Both the position numbers and the translations under genes were made by a program. A DNA stretch of 64,000 nt from Parapedobacter soli. Lineage in GTDB: Bacteria > Bacteroidota > Bacteroidia > Sphingobacteriales > Sphingobacteriaceae. The first letter of the stretch is position 1. Every line of letters starts with the position of its first letter. This document shows positions 55,020 to 63,224 of the stretch, in pieces. The DNA is taken from assembly GCF_025460835.1 (NCBI RefSeq), contig NZ_JAMXAY010000003.1, forward strand, positions 1-64,000. Reading direction: 5' to 3'. A model generated the notes under the pieces. That model had not been told where the DNA came from. It saw only the letters and a list, made by a program, of their open reading frames with translations, and made no database searches.

Positions 55020-55027
55020 CAAAGATA
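55020..55027 (-). promoter_or_regulatory. -7 element for rpe
   Basis: TATCTTTG on the minus strand, a TAnnTTTG match 15 bp before the preferred rpe ATG. No good -33 element is seen. Confidence 0.45.
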
Positions 55028-55072
55028 GCGAATTGCTCACGATTCCTTACCAAGGAAGGTGCCATTTCCATT

Positions 55073-55282
55073 TTATTTGTCAGCAAGGGAGTCGAAACGT
55101 TCAGCCAACTCGTACGAACGGGGCCCGGCTGTTTGGGAAAGCCGGGGATGTGCCTTCGCATCAAGCAGACGTCCCGCAAATAGGATATTCAATAACTGTC
55201 TAACTTGCTTGTAATCAAATTCAGATTTGGCCAATGTAATCAGATAGGCGCTGTCCGTGATTTCGATGTTTGATGTTGTCAT
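55073..55282 (-). CDS. Small protein of unknown function
   Basis: A 69-residue frame starting with ATG: IEITDSAYLITLAKSEFDYKQVRQLLNILFAG has a regular strand-helix pattern, and the C-terminal half is basic and less ordered. It sits 68 bp upstream of rpe on the same strand. It could also be a chance frame, though the composition looks protein-like. Family not recognised. Confidence 0.5.
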   Translation of the reverse strand: MTTSNIEITDSAYLITLAKSEFDYKQVRQLLNILFAGRLLDAKAHPRLSQTAGPRSYELAERFDSLADK

Positions 55283-55405
55283 GATATACCAATTTTTATT
55301 CTGTTAGGAAAGGTACCCTTCGATTGATAACCTATCATTACCCATATTTTATCTTATTATTAAAAACTATCCGGCCGGCGTTGATGGCTTTTAGCCTCGT
55401 TTTGC

Positions 55406-55413
55406 TACCTTTG
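55406..55413 (+). promoter_or_regulatory. -7 element for the 7TM-HD gene
   Basis: TACCTTTG, a TAnnTTTG match 38 bp before the start codon; -33 spacing is not ideal (TTG 22 bp upstream). Confidence 0.5.
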
Positions 55414-55451
55414 CTGCATACGCACTGGATTGTTGACCCTGTATAAATACA

Positions 55452-57599
55452 TTGGATGTGGCGAGGTTAAAAATCAGATATAAATCAACCGACACCAAGG
55501 GAAATTACTCTTACGTATTAAAGTATGGGATGATACTAACCAGTATCGTTCTGATTGCCATGCTTTTACCAAAGCAGCCTCGGTTCAGGTATGAGTATGA
55601 GAAAGGCAAGGTGTGGATGCATGAGGATTTGGTATCGCCGTATAACTTTGCCATACTGAAAACCCAAGCCGAACTTGATAAAGACAGAGAAAGTGTACTG
55701 CGGTCGGTACACCCTGTTTACAATCACCAGCCACAGGTAGCCGAGCAGGAACTCTCCCGGTTCGAGGCCGACTTACCGGAGAAGTGGCAAGCGGGCGGGT
55801 TGGATACGCTCGATGAGAATATGGCCGCTTATGAACAAGCGGGCAAGCAGTTGCTGGCAGAAATCTATAAACGGGGCGTGATTGCGCTCAACAACAAATT
55901 CCAGGGCGACCGCACGAACTACAATTTCACACTGCTTACGGATAATATAGCCAAGCAGGTAAATACGGCGAGTGTATTTACTACCGAAACTGCATTGGAA
56001 CACATCAAAAAAGCAATCGGAAGGCGGTCGGCCATCAAGCAGAAGGACTGGCTGGCTGATGTGCTCGGCGACTATATCCAGGTGAATCATCTGTTCAACG
56101 AATCGCTCACCTCCAAACTGGAAGGGGATGCGTTAGCGACAATCTCCACCACGCGCGGTATGGTACAACGTGGCGAGCTCATCGTGGCGAACGGGACCAC
56201 CGTCAATAACGAAACTTTCCAAAAGATAGAATCACTCAGAAAAGCCTATGAAGAAGAGGCCCGCATCGGCGGTAACCGCACGTTACTGCTGTTGGGGCAG
56301 TTTCTCGTAGTAGCGCTGATGGTATCGCTGCTTTTTGTGTTCGTGTACCTTTTCCGTAAAGATATCTATCACAACAACAGGCTGATCCTCCTCATTCTCA
56401 TCGTCATTACGGGTATGCTGGCGGTTTTATCGTGGGCTATTACCATCAAATTACCCAGCCTCTATTATATCCCCTATTGCATCGTTCCGGTCATTGTGCG
56501 CGTGTTGTTCGACACCCGGCTAGCGCTAAACATCCACTTGCTCATGGTACTGCTGGCCGCATTTTTCGTACCCAATGGTTTCGAATTTGTTTTCTTGCAG
56601 TTTTCTACCGGTATGGTTGCCATATACAGCATCAAAACGTTGATAAAGCGGGAACAATTCCTGATTTCGTCGGCCATTATCTTAGCCACTTATCTGGTGG
56701 GTTATATCGGTATGGGACTGATGCGCAATGGGTCGTTCAGCAACCTGTATTGGTCTGATCTCACCCCGTTTATATTCAGCGTATTGCTCACCCTACTCGC
56801 CTACCCACTTATCTACGCCGTCGAGCGTGTATTTGGCATCATCTCAGACGTCACGTTAATGGAGCTGACCAACAGCAACTCCAAGTTGCTGCGCGAGCTT
56901 TCCTACAAAGCCCCGGGCACCTTCCAACACTCCATGCAGGTAGCCAACCTGGCCGAGGCTGCCATCTACCAGATTGGTGGCAATACATTACTGGTGCGTG
57001 CCGGCGCGCTCTACCACGACATCGGTAAAATGTCGAACCCCCAATATTTTATAGAGAACCAGACAAAGGGGTACAATCCGCACGATAGCTTATCGTTTGA
57101 GCAAAGCGCCCAGATTATCATCTCACATGTAGCCAAGGGTGTAGAGTTGGCCAAAAAGAATCAGCTCCCGGAGGTAATCATCGACTTCATCCGTACCCAC
57201 CACGGCACCACGCGGGTAGACTATTTCTACCAATCGTACATCAAATCTTTCCCCGAAAAGCTGGTAGACGAGGACATGTTCCATTACCCGGGGCCTATCC
57301 CCTTCTCTCGCGAAACCGCGGTATTGATGATGGCCGACTCGGTCGAGGCTGCATCACGGAGCCTGAAAGAGCCTACCGCCCAAGGGCTCAACGACGTCGT
57401 CGATAAGATCATCGAGTCAAAAATGAATCAGAAGCAGTTTATCAACAGCAACATTACGTTGAAGGATATCACCACCGTAAGTGAGATATTCAAGGAGATG
57501 CTGAAAAGTATCTACCACGTGCGCATCGACTACGAGGCGGGTAAGAAAAACGTTCCTGCCCCCAAAACAGATTCGTCGGTAGCCGGCACTACCAATTAA
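55452..57599 (+). CDS. 7TM-HD family cyclic-di-AMP phosphodiesterase (PgpH-like)
   Basis: A 715-residue membrane enzyme. An N-terminal helix (MILTSIVLIAMLL) is followed by an extracytoplasmic 7TMR-HDED domain (about 50-270), seven membrane helices (about 275-470) and a cytoplasmic HD domain with QHSMQVANLAEAA, LYHDIGKM and FIRTHHGTTRVDYF. Characterised PgpH members hydrolyse c-di-AMP, an osmotic and envelope signal. The start is TTG at 55452 or GTG at 55458; no ATG fits. The next gene is tRNA-Ser. Confidence 0.93.
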   Translation: MDVARLKIRYKSTDTKGNYSYVLKYGMILTSIVLIAMLLPKQPRFRYEYEKGKVWMHEDLVSPYNFAILKTQAELDKDRESVLRSVHPVYNHQPQVAEQELSRFEADLPEKWQAGGLDTLDENMAAYEQAGKQLLAEIYKRGVIALNNKFQGDRTNYNFTLLTDNIAKQVNTASVFTTETALEHIKKAIGRRSAIKQKDWLADVLGDYIQVNHLFNESLTSKLEGDALATISTTRGMVQRGELIVANGTTVNNETFQKIESLRKAYEEEARIGGNRTLLLLGQFLVVALMVSLLFVFVYLFRKDIYHNNRLILLILIVITGMLAVLSWAITIKLPSLYYIPYCIVPVIVRVLFDTRLALNIHLLMVLLAAFFVPNGFEFVFLQFSTGMVAIYSIKTLIKREQFLISSAIILATYLVGYIGMGLMRNGSFSNLYWSDLTPFIFSVLLTLLAYPLIYAVERVFGIISDVTLMELTNSNSKLLRELSYKAPGTFQHSMQVANLAEAAIYQIGGNTLLVRAGALYHDIGKMSNPQYFIENQTKGYNPHDSLSFEQSAQIIISHVAKGVELAKKNQLPEVIIDFIRTHHGTTRVDYFYQSYIKSFPEKLVDEDMFHYPGPIPFSRETAVLMMADSVEAASRSLKEPTAQGLNDVVDKIIESKMNQKQFINSNITLKDITTVSEIFKEMLKSIYHVRIDYEAGKKNVPAPKTDSSVAGTTN

Positions 57600-57656
57600 A
57601 GGTTATGAAATTGTTTTTTTGGCCCGCAAAGGTTTCCGAAATTCGTTTTTTTGTAT

Positions 57657-57664
57657 TACGTTTG
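57657..57664 (+). promoter_or_regulatory. -7 element for tRNA-Ser
   Basis: TACGTTTG, a TAnnTTTG match, with TTTC 20 bp upstream as a weak -33. Transcription would start a few bases before the tRNA. Confidence 0.6.
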
Positions 57665-57677
57665 CAGGCGCAAATCC

Positions 57678-57767
57678 GGTGAGGTGCCTGAGTGGCCGAA
57701 AGGAACAGTTTGCTAAACTGTCGTACTGGAAACGGTACCGAGGGTTCGAATCCCTCCCTCACCGCCA
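57678..57767 (+). tRNA. tRNA-Ser (anticodon GCU)
   Basis: A 90-nt class II tRNA. The acceptor stem ggtgagg pairs with cctcacc, followed by discriminator G and an encoded CCA. The anticodon stem-loop is cagtttgctaaactg with anticodon GCT, reading AGC/AGU serine codons. The long variable arm (gtac...gtac around gaaa) is typical of serine tRNA, and the T arm is gaggg-ttcgaat-ccctc. Confidence 0.96.
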
Positions 57768-57826
57768 AGGCAAATCAATGCGGACAGTCAACCGGATTGT
57801 CAATCAAATTGGATTTTTATTTTATG

Positions 57827-57853
57827 AGCCACCCTATCGGGGTGGCTTTTATT
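57827..57853 (+). terminator. Rho-independent terminator after tRNA-Ser
   Basis: Perfect 8-bp stem agccaccc/gggtggct with a short tatcg loop, followed by tttattctt. Confidence 0.85.
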
Positions 57854-57983
57854 CTTTTGGTCCATTTTACCTTATGATTTCTTATATTATGCCAGCACTG
57901 TTGTTTTTCAATGGTTGGCATGAAATCGATAAAGTTGCTTTTGTGTGCAACTTTATCTAAGTTTGTGTTTGAAAGGATTTGAT

Positions 57984-58202
57984 ATGGCCACCGTGTTAAA
58001 ATCACATACCGGATTGAACGAGATACAACTTACCTTATTGAAGCTGTTTAATCGCCCCATGTCCGACCAGGAAATCGTCGAATTGCGGGATGTATTGGTT
58101 GAGCATTATGATAAACTGCTAAAGGAGGAAGTTGCCAAAGTCGTTGCTGAAAAAGGGTATACCCACAAGGATTTCGAAAAAATGCTGAATAGCGACAGTT
58201 GA
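57984..58202 (+). CDS. Putative antitoxin upstream of PIN-domain toxin
   Basis: A 72-residue protein from the ATG at 57984. It is mostly helical: GLNEIQLTLLKLFNRPMSDQ, then EIVELRDVLVEHYDKLLKEEV and KGYTHKDFEKML. Small helical proteins of this kind precede COG1569-type PIN toxins in Bacteroidota. It shares one base with the toxin ATG (TGATG). Confidence 0.78.
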   Translation: MATVLKSHTGLNEIQLTLLKLFNRPMSDQEIVELRDVLVEHYDKLLKEEVAKVVAEKGYTHKDFEKMLNSDS

Positions 58203-58609
58203 TGCGGATAGTTATCGATACCAATTGTTTGCTTGTTTCCATCCCGCCCCAAAGTGAATTTTATTGGCTATATGAAGCTTTTAAAAGCAAACGTTTCGAG
58301 TGGGTTATCCGCAATGAAATCATAATGGAATACGAAGAACAGCTCACTGCCCGGTATTCAGGTAACACCGCTGCACTTGTGTTAAGTATTCTCACCTCCG
58401 CAGCCAATGCGACATTTGCCGAACCTCATTTCAAATGGCAATTGATAACCAGTGATCCAGACGACAACAAGTTTGCAGATTTGGCGATTTCCGAAAACGC
58501 AGATTATTTGGTTTCGAACGACAAGCACTTTAACGACTTGAAAGCCGTTGACTTTCCTAATGTCAGGGTGATCGACATTTATGAATTTAAGTGTATTTTA
58601 GGGGTGTAG
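58202..58609 (+). CDS. PIN-domain toxin (COG1569 type)
   Basis: A 135-residue PIN nuclease with D6 (VIDTNCLL), E43 (IIMEYEEQL), the D-x-DDNK-x-xDLA block (D87/D88 and D93) and D107 in LVSNDKHF. All metal ligands are present. With the overlapping upstream gene it forms an intact-looking toxin-antitoxin module beside tRNA-Ser. Confidence 0.88.
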   Translation: MRIVIDTNCLLVSIPPQSEFYWLYEAFKSKRFEWVIRNEIIMEYEEQLTARYSGNTAALVLSILTSAANATFAEPHFKWQLITSDPDDNKFADLAISENADYLVSNDKHFNDLKAVDFPNVRVIDIYEFKCILGV

Positions 58610-58724
58610 TCAGCGGGACACGTTATTAAATTTTGTCCGAATCTTTTATGATTTCATCCACAACCTTCAAAATTACCTCAAGGTGTTCTAACTGAATCTC
58701 CTCTTCCCCGCCAGCCAAAACGAA

Positions 58725-58746
58725 GCCCGACGAAAGTGGGGTTTTT
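58725..58746 (+). terminator. Possible terminator after the PIN module
   Basis: cccgac-gaaa-gtgggg forms a stem with one mismatch and a GNRA-like loop, followed by TTTTT. It lies 116 bp after the toxin stop. Confidence 0.5.
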
Positions 58747-58821
58747 CTGTTGAGTAGGATGAGCCAAACTTGCTTGAGTAAACCCCGTAAATAGCAAATA
58801 GCAAACACATGAGCACAGCGA

Positions 58822-58858
58822 ATGGCTTCATTTTGGTTGAAGCCATCCCCAAAAGGGG
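58822..58858. promoter_or_regulatory. Two tandem hairpins upstream of a small membrane protein
   Basis: atggcttca/tgaagccat is a perfect 9-bp inverted repeat with a 7-nt loop; directly after it cccc-aaaa-gggg forms a second hairpin. They lie about 70-110 bp before the ATG at 58930 and could be leader structures. Confidence 0.45.
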
Positions 58859-58929
58859 AGCTCATCGGTAAAAAAATTATCGAAACAAAAGCGGCACTTC
58901 GGTGTTTTCTTCTAAAAAATCAAAAAGAA

Positions 58930-59085
58930 ATGAGAAGTTTCCTCTTCACGTTAGCTGTCGTCCTTTTAATCGGCTGGGGGATAGGAGTTTTTTTCTATGC
59001 ACTCAAAGGACTATTCAACATCGTTATTTTATTGGCTGCGATTGCATTTATTGTCGCGATCTTCAACAAATCGCCAAAGACGTAA
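58930..59085 (+). CDS. Small lmo0937-like membrane protein (DUF5670 type)
   Basis: A 51-residue protein from the ATG at 58930: two short hydrophobic helices, SFLFTLAVVLLIGWGIGVFFY and IVILLAAIAFIVAIF, with a basic tail KSPKT. The pattern fits the lmo0937 family of tiny stress-associated membrane proteins. The frame extends upstream through the hairpins, but this ATG gives the family's normal length. Confidence 0.75.
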   Translation: MRSFLFTLAVVLLIGWGIGVFFYALKGLFNIVILLAAIAFIVAIFNKSPKT

Positions 59086-59087
59086 GC

Positions 59088-59396
59088 TTAGGCTTGTGCG
59101 GTAGGGCCACCGAAATTCAAAGGGAATGGTGGCTCATCTCGGGTATCGATTTTACCGTTCGCCACTTCATATTTGGCCACATTGTCTTCTAGCGCATGGA
59201 GCAGGCGCTTGGCGTGCTCGGGCGTAAGGATAATCCGCGATTTCACCTTGGCTTTGGGGATCCCCGGCATGACACGTATAAAATCAAGCACAAACTCGGT
59301 ATTTGAGTGGGTTATGATCGCCAAATTTGAGTAGGTGCCTTCAGCGATGTCTTCAGCGAGTTCAATATTCAGTTGGTTTTCTTTCTTATCTGCCAT
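59088..59396 (-). CDS. DUF3467 domain protein
   Basis: A 102-residue protein from the ATG at 59396 (MADKKENQL). It holds the DUF3467 pattern: EGTYSNLAIITHSNTEFVLDFIRVMPG and KVKSRIILTPEHAKRLLHALEDN. Widespread, small and cytoplasmic, of unknown function. It ends 3 bp from the convergent small membrane protein gene. Confidence 0.9.
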   Translation of the reverse strand: MADKKENQLNIELAEDIAEGTYSNLAIITHSNTEFVLDFIRVMPGIPKAKVKSRIILTPEHAKRLLHALEDNVAKYEVANGKIDTRDEPPFPLNFGGPTAQA

Positions 59397-59474
59397 GATT
59401 TGAAGCTTACATATAACGCTTGTGCCGTTACGCACACCCGCAAATGTGCAAAGAAATTTACAATTTTGCATCAT

Positions 59475-60206
59475 TTATCGGCCAAAGCCTTGGTAGCGGT
59501 GCCTTATCCGTAGATACCCCAACCGGAATACATCAAAGAAAATAGTGGCCACAATAAGGGCTGCCGGAATCAGAAAGGCATAATAAAGGTACCGCTCGAA
59601 GAAAATTGCCCCCAGCACCCCTCCTATCAGGAAAAATAAAATGATATTGGCTTGTAACACGATCCGCTGCCGCAATCCCTTTGTCAACCGGAACTGCGCC
59701 CGGATGGCCCTGGATAGCGAGATACCGAAGTCTGTCATTATCCCGGTCAAATGGGTGGTCCGGACTACCGACCTTGAGATCACTGTTACCAGCGCATTCT
59801 GCATACCCATTACAAACAGCAGGCTGCACGCGATGTAATTATTCCGGACAGTGTCAATGCCAGATGCGCTATCTTGGAACGCAATGATAAGAAGCACCGT
59901 AAACTCTATAAATAAAGGCACCGTATAAACGTACCGTTTATGTTTTCCCATAAAACTGGTGTACCAGCCGGAAAAAATGGCACCTCCAAGGAAAAGGCAT
60001 AGCCAGCCCAGCGCAATCGCAACTGCGGTTATATCACCATTTGCCGCATCGATAGCCATAGTGGCCGCATGGCCGGTGATATTCGTAGTAAGAATAGAAA
60101 ATGCAAGTAGTCCCGCAGCATTCACAAAGCCCGCCACAAGGCAAAGCAGTACAGCCAGCCGAAGGTTATGCCTGTAAGTACGCCGCTGACCTGTATGACG
60201 CAACAT
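59475..60206 (-). CDS. YoaK/DUF1275 family membrane protein
   Basis: A 243-residue protein with six to seven membrane helices. Family blocks: AGFVNAAGLLAFSILTTNITGHAA, FVMGMQNALVTVIS and THLTGIMTDFGISL. Proteins of this family are thought to be transporters, but no substrate is established. Confidence 0.9.
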   Translation of the reverse strand: MLRHTGQRRTYRHNLRLAVLLCLVAGFVNAAGLLAFSILTTNITGHAATMAIDAANGDITAVAIALGWLCLFLGGAIFSGWYTSFMGKHKRYVYTVPLFIEFTVLLIIAFQDSASGIDTVRNNYIACSLLFVMGMQNALVTVISRSVVRTTHLTGIMTDFGISLSRAIRAQFRLTKGLRQRIVLQANIILFFLIGGVLGAIFFERYLYYAFLIPAALIVATIFFDVFRLGYLRIRHRYQGFGR

Positions 60207-60231
60207 ATCTTATAAGATAGGCATTTTTATG

Positions 60232-61347
60232 CTAATGTGCAAACGTTCTAAAATCGTGGTCCGATTCTATCGCCAACAAGGTCTCGTAAATCAGGCGGAT
60301 AACGTTGTCGACATCCTCTTTATGGATCATCTCCACCGTGGTATGCATATAACGCAGCGGCAGTGAAATCAATACAGAAGGCACCCCTTCGTTCGAATAG
60401 GCAAACGCATCCGTATCCGTACCTGTCCACCGGGAGGAAGCCTGCCGCTGGAATGGGATGCCATATTTTAACGCCGTGTCTACCAACAGCTTATTGAAAT
60501 TGATCTGTACAGAAGGCGCATACGATACCACCGGGCCTTTGCCGCATGCGAGGTCGCCCTGCGTCACCTTATTAATCATCGGGGTCTGTGTATCGTGCGT
60601 CACGTCGGTTACAATCGCTAAATCGGGCTTTATACGGTGGGCAATCATTTCGGCACCGCGTAGACCGATCTCCTCCTGCACCGAATTGACAATATACAGG
60701 CCGAAGGGCAATTTCTTCTTGTTTTCCTTCAGCAATCGGGCCACCTCCGCCACCATGAAGCCACCTGCCCTATTGTCGAGCGCACGGCCTACGTAATAGC
60801 GGTCGTTCAGCACCATGAATTCGTCTTCATAGGTCACCACACAACCGACATGAATACCCAGGGCTTCGACCTCTTCCTTGCTGGTGCAGCCACAGTCCAG
60901 GAAAATGTTCTTCAATGTCGGACTCTCTTCCTTCTCTCCAGACCTGGTGTGTATGGCGGGCCACCCGAATACCGCTTTTACCGTACCCTTGTCCGTATGG
61001 ATATTTACGCGTTTTGACGGGGCTATCTGGTGGTCAGACCCACCGTTTCTGATAACGTAAATCAAACCGTCTTTAGTGATGTAGTTCACAAACCAAGAGA
61101 TTTCGTCCGCATGGGCTTCAATGACCACTTTAAAATCAGCCTTCGGGTTGATAACAGCCACAGCGGTCCCGTAAGCATCGGTAAACGTTTCGTCTACATA
61201 AGGTTTCAGGTAGTCTAACCACAACCGCTGCCCTTTCCACTCAAAACCGGTGGGTGAAGGATTGTTGATGTAAGTCTCAAAAAACCGGAGCGACGACGGG
61301 GTGACAACCGGGATATGCTTCTTCTCTTCTTTCTTTGTTTTGGCCAT
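60232..61347 (-). CDS. M42-family metallo-aminopeptidase
   Basis: A 371-residue di-metal peptidase of the glutamyl aminopeptidase/cellulase-M group. Metal and catalytic blocks: H79-x-D81 in IEAHADEISWF, the bridging Asp in GRALDNRAGG, the Glu pair in SVQEEIGLRGAE, Asp in VTDVTHDT, and His near the end in YMHTTVEMIHKEDV. Members form large dodecameric shells that trim peptides in the cytoplasm. A Lys-rich N-terminus (MAKTKKEEKK) precedes the domain. Confidence 0.93.
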   Translation of the reverse strand: MAKTKKEEKKHIPVVTPSSLRFFETYINNPSPTGFEWKGQRLWLDYLKPYVDETFTDAYGTAVAVINPKADFKVVIEAHADEISWFVNYITKDGLIYVIRNGGSDHQIAPSKRVNIHTDKGTVKAVFGWPAIHTRSGEKEESPTLKNIFLDCGCTSKEEVEALGIHVGCVVTYEDEFMVLNDRYYVGRALDNRAGGFMVAEVARLLKENKKKLPFGLYIVNSVQEEIGLRGAEMIAHRIKPDLAIVTDVTHDTQTPMINKVTQGDLACGKGPVVSYAPSVQINFNKLLVDTALKYGIPFQRQASSRWTGTDTDAFAYSNEGVPSVLISLPLRYMHTTVEMIHKEDVDNVIRLIYETLLAIESDHDFRTFAH

Positions 61348-61518
61348 GTTATTTTTGAGATATAAGGTTACTTTATACTATGTAATTATCACTTGCATAT
61401 CGCCACAACTTTGCCTAAGTTTAATGGTATCTATGCATAGGACCAATAATGGACAGGCAAAATTACAAAATAATTGCTGCTATTGTGATGACTACCGGTC
61501 AATAGAAATACGCCGAAC

Positions 61519-61662
61519 ATGAAAAAAGAATTGTTCAAACTAGTGGTCAAACTCAACAATAAACTATTGCCACGCTACGCGGGCAAGGATCCCGCAAAAC
61601 TGTCGAAGGTCCAACGGGCCGTGTTGGGTTTCCGGTATTGGGCACTCATCAACTCCCTTTGA
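61519..61662 (+). CDS. Small basic conserved protein
   Basis: A 47-residue protein: MKKELFKLVVKLNNKLLP, then KDPAKLSKVQRAVLGFRYWAL. Very short basic proteins with this pattern are common in Bacteroidota, sometimes labelled SsrA-binding protein, a label I would not trust. Function unknown. It ends 3 bp from the convergent thioredoxin gene. Confidence 0.65.
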   Translation: MKKELFKLVVKLNNKLLPRYAGKDPAKLSKVQRAVLGFRYWALINSL

Positions 61663-61665
61663 TAC

Positions 61666-62274
61666 TCATTCAGCAATAAGCGAATCGATGAAATCAGCCA
61701 CCTCCGGCCGGCTGTAATCCGCCATACCCTCGTGTCGTGCCGCAATCTCCCCCCGCTTATCCAGTATCACCGTGGTGGGGATAGCACTACTCAACCAGTG
61801 GCCGGGAATATCACCGGCAGGCACATGGACCGGGAGGTTCAGATTGCGGTCTATCATGAATTGCTTGGACTTCTCATACTGGCTATCCACATCAGCCATC
61901 ACGAATACGATGTTATCGTTATCTTTATACTGTTGGTACAATTTATCGATAGATGGCATTTCTGCGATACAGGGCGGACACCACGTAGCCCAGAAGTTGA
62001 TAAACACCACTTTACCCTCTTGGTTAGCTGCATCGATCCGGTTCCCGTCGCCATCCGCGAAAAACACCGACGGTTTAGACGGTATCGCGTCCGTTGTTTC
62101 TTCCGCAGCGACATCGCCATTATCGGCTGCGATCCGTTCCAGGTCAGGTTTAAACAGGCCGATTTTCATCAGTCCGCGACTAACCCATGCTTTCGTGTCT
62201 GGGCTGACAATCAGCAGGACCACGAACAAACCCAGAATAATGGATACAATGGTTGAAATTTTAATTTTCTTCAT
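61666..62274 (-). CDS. Thioredoxin-like TlpA-family membrane protein
   Basis: About 202 residues from the ATG at 62274 (MKKIKIST). One N-terminal helix (IVSIILGLFVVLLIVSP) anchors it facing the periplasm. The thioredoxin domain (about 75-200) has WATWCPPC with C99/C102 and the cis-proline in SAIPTTVILD. It probably reduces or transfers disulfides in envelope proteins or cytochrome assembly. Unlike the protein at 21842, all redox residues are present. Confidence 0.9.
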   Translation of the reverse strand: MKKIKISTIVSIILGLFVVLLIVSPDTKAWVSRGLMKIGLFKPDLERIAADNGDVAAEETTDAIPSKPSVFFADGDGNRIDAANQEGKVVFINFWATWCPPCIAEMPSIDKLYQQYKDNDNIVFVMADVDSQYEKSKQFMIDRNLNLPVHVPAGDIPGHWLSSAIPTTVILDKRGEIAARHEGMADYSRPEVADFIDSLIAE

Positions 62275-62301
62275 ATTCAATCGACTCACGAACTAAAGGA
62301 G

Positions 62302-62309
62302 CAAAGGTA
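62302..62309 (-). promoter_or_regulatory. -7 element for the TlpA-family gene
   Basis: TACCTTTG on the minus strand, a TAnnTTTG match 27 bp before the ATG at 62274. The -33 element is not clear. Confidence 0.5.
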
Positions 62310-62332
62310 GGCAAAAAAAGCATTCATCATGG

Positions 62333-63202
62333 CTAGAGTTCACCGGCCACCCCCAGTCCAAATAACGCGAAATCATACTTCACCGGATCGGTGGCATCGA
62401 GCCGCCGAAGGTTATCGGTAAGCTCACACGCGGTCTTCCAATCGGATTGCTTGCGTTGAATCAGGCCCAACTTACGTGCCACCCGCTCCACATGGACGTC
62501 GCATGGACACACGAGCTGCGATGGCTTGAATTGGTTCCATAAACCGAAGTCAACGCCGCAGTTATCCCGCCGCACCATCCAACGCAGAAACATATTCAAC
62601 CGCTTGCATGCCGAATTCCGGGCTGGCGAGCTGATGTGCTTACGTGTACGTGCCGGATGCTCGGGCAGGGAAAAGAAGTAGCTCTGGAAATGATTCAATG
62701 TAGAGGTCATGTCCACCTCCCTGCCATTGCCGTGCAGCTTGCCGAGATAGCATGCCGGTGACGACAGTGACGCGTCACCGGCCCCCGCCATAAAATCATC
62801 CAGGTACTCGCTTCTGAATTCGGACTGCGCACCGGCAGGCACAAACGCCGTTTCCAAGGAAAGGTCACGGCTATAGTGGTCACGGAAAAAACGGACGAAA
62901 TACAGCAAATCGGTATCGTTAAACGTGCGGTGCTTGAACCCCTCCAGTTGCTTCAGATCGAGTTCACTATGGCCGGTTACGAAATCAAAAGGCTCACCGT
63001 CCATCCTGTCGATAAGCTCCATACACTTATTGATGATGGTTTTCCGCTGACCCCACGCCAGTACCGCGGCGAAAAAACCCATGATCTCGATGTCCTGCTT
63101 ACGGGTGAACCGATGCGGGATACATATCGGGTCGCCGTCGATAAATTCGGGGCGGTTGTATTCATCCACTTTCCGGTCGAGAAAGTCTTTCAGTGAGTTC
63201 AT
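62333..63202 (-). CDS. TIGR02757 family protein (DUF2400)
   Basis: A 289-residue protein from the ATG at 63202. Conserved blocks include FTRKQDIEIMGFFAAVLAWGQR near residue 33, RLNMFLRWMVRRDNCGVDFG, and PCDVHVERVARKLGL near the C-terminus. The helical pattern recalls HhH-type DNA glycosylases, but no activity is known. It lies 22 bp downstream of the Cys/Met enzyme gene on the same strand, perhaps one transcript. Confidence 0.9.
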   Translation of the reverse strand: MNSLKDFLDRKVDEYNRPEFIDGDPICIPHRFTRKQDIEIMGFFAAVLAWGQRKTIINKCMELIDRMDGEPFDFVTGHSELDLKQLEGFKHRTFNDTDLLYFVRFFRDHYSRDLSLETAFVPAGAQSEFRSEYLDDFMAGAGDASLSSPACYLGKLHGNGREVDMTSTLNHFQSYFFSLPEHPARTRKHISSPARNSACKRLNMFLRWMVRRDNCGVDFGLWNQFKPSQLVCPCDVHVERVARKLGLIQRKQSDWKTACELTDNLRRLDATDPVKYDFALFGLGVAGEL

Positions 63203-63224
63203 CAAATCTACTGTTGTTCATTCG

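Larger units (their letters stand above)
58610..58929. other. Intergenic region of 320 bp
   Basis: Holds the weak terminator at 58725 and two hairpins at 58822-58858. A 79-codon minus-strand frame (58626-58865) crosses both structures and is not accepted as a gene. Confidence 0.6.

Noticed and set aside
57619-57960. 113-codon frame across the tRNA and its terminator
   Set aside because: It runs through tRNA-Ser and the terminator hairpin, so it is not a gene.
58626-58865. 79-codon minus-strand frame
   Set aside because: It spans the weak terminator and the hairpins, and shows no family features.
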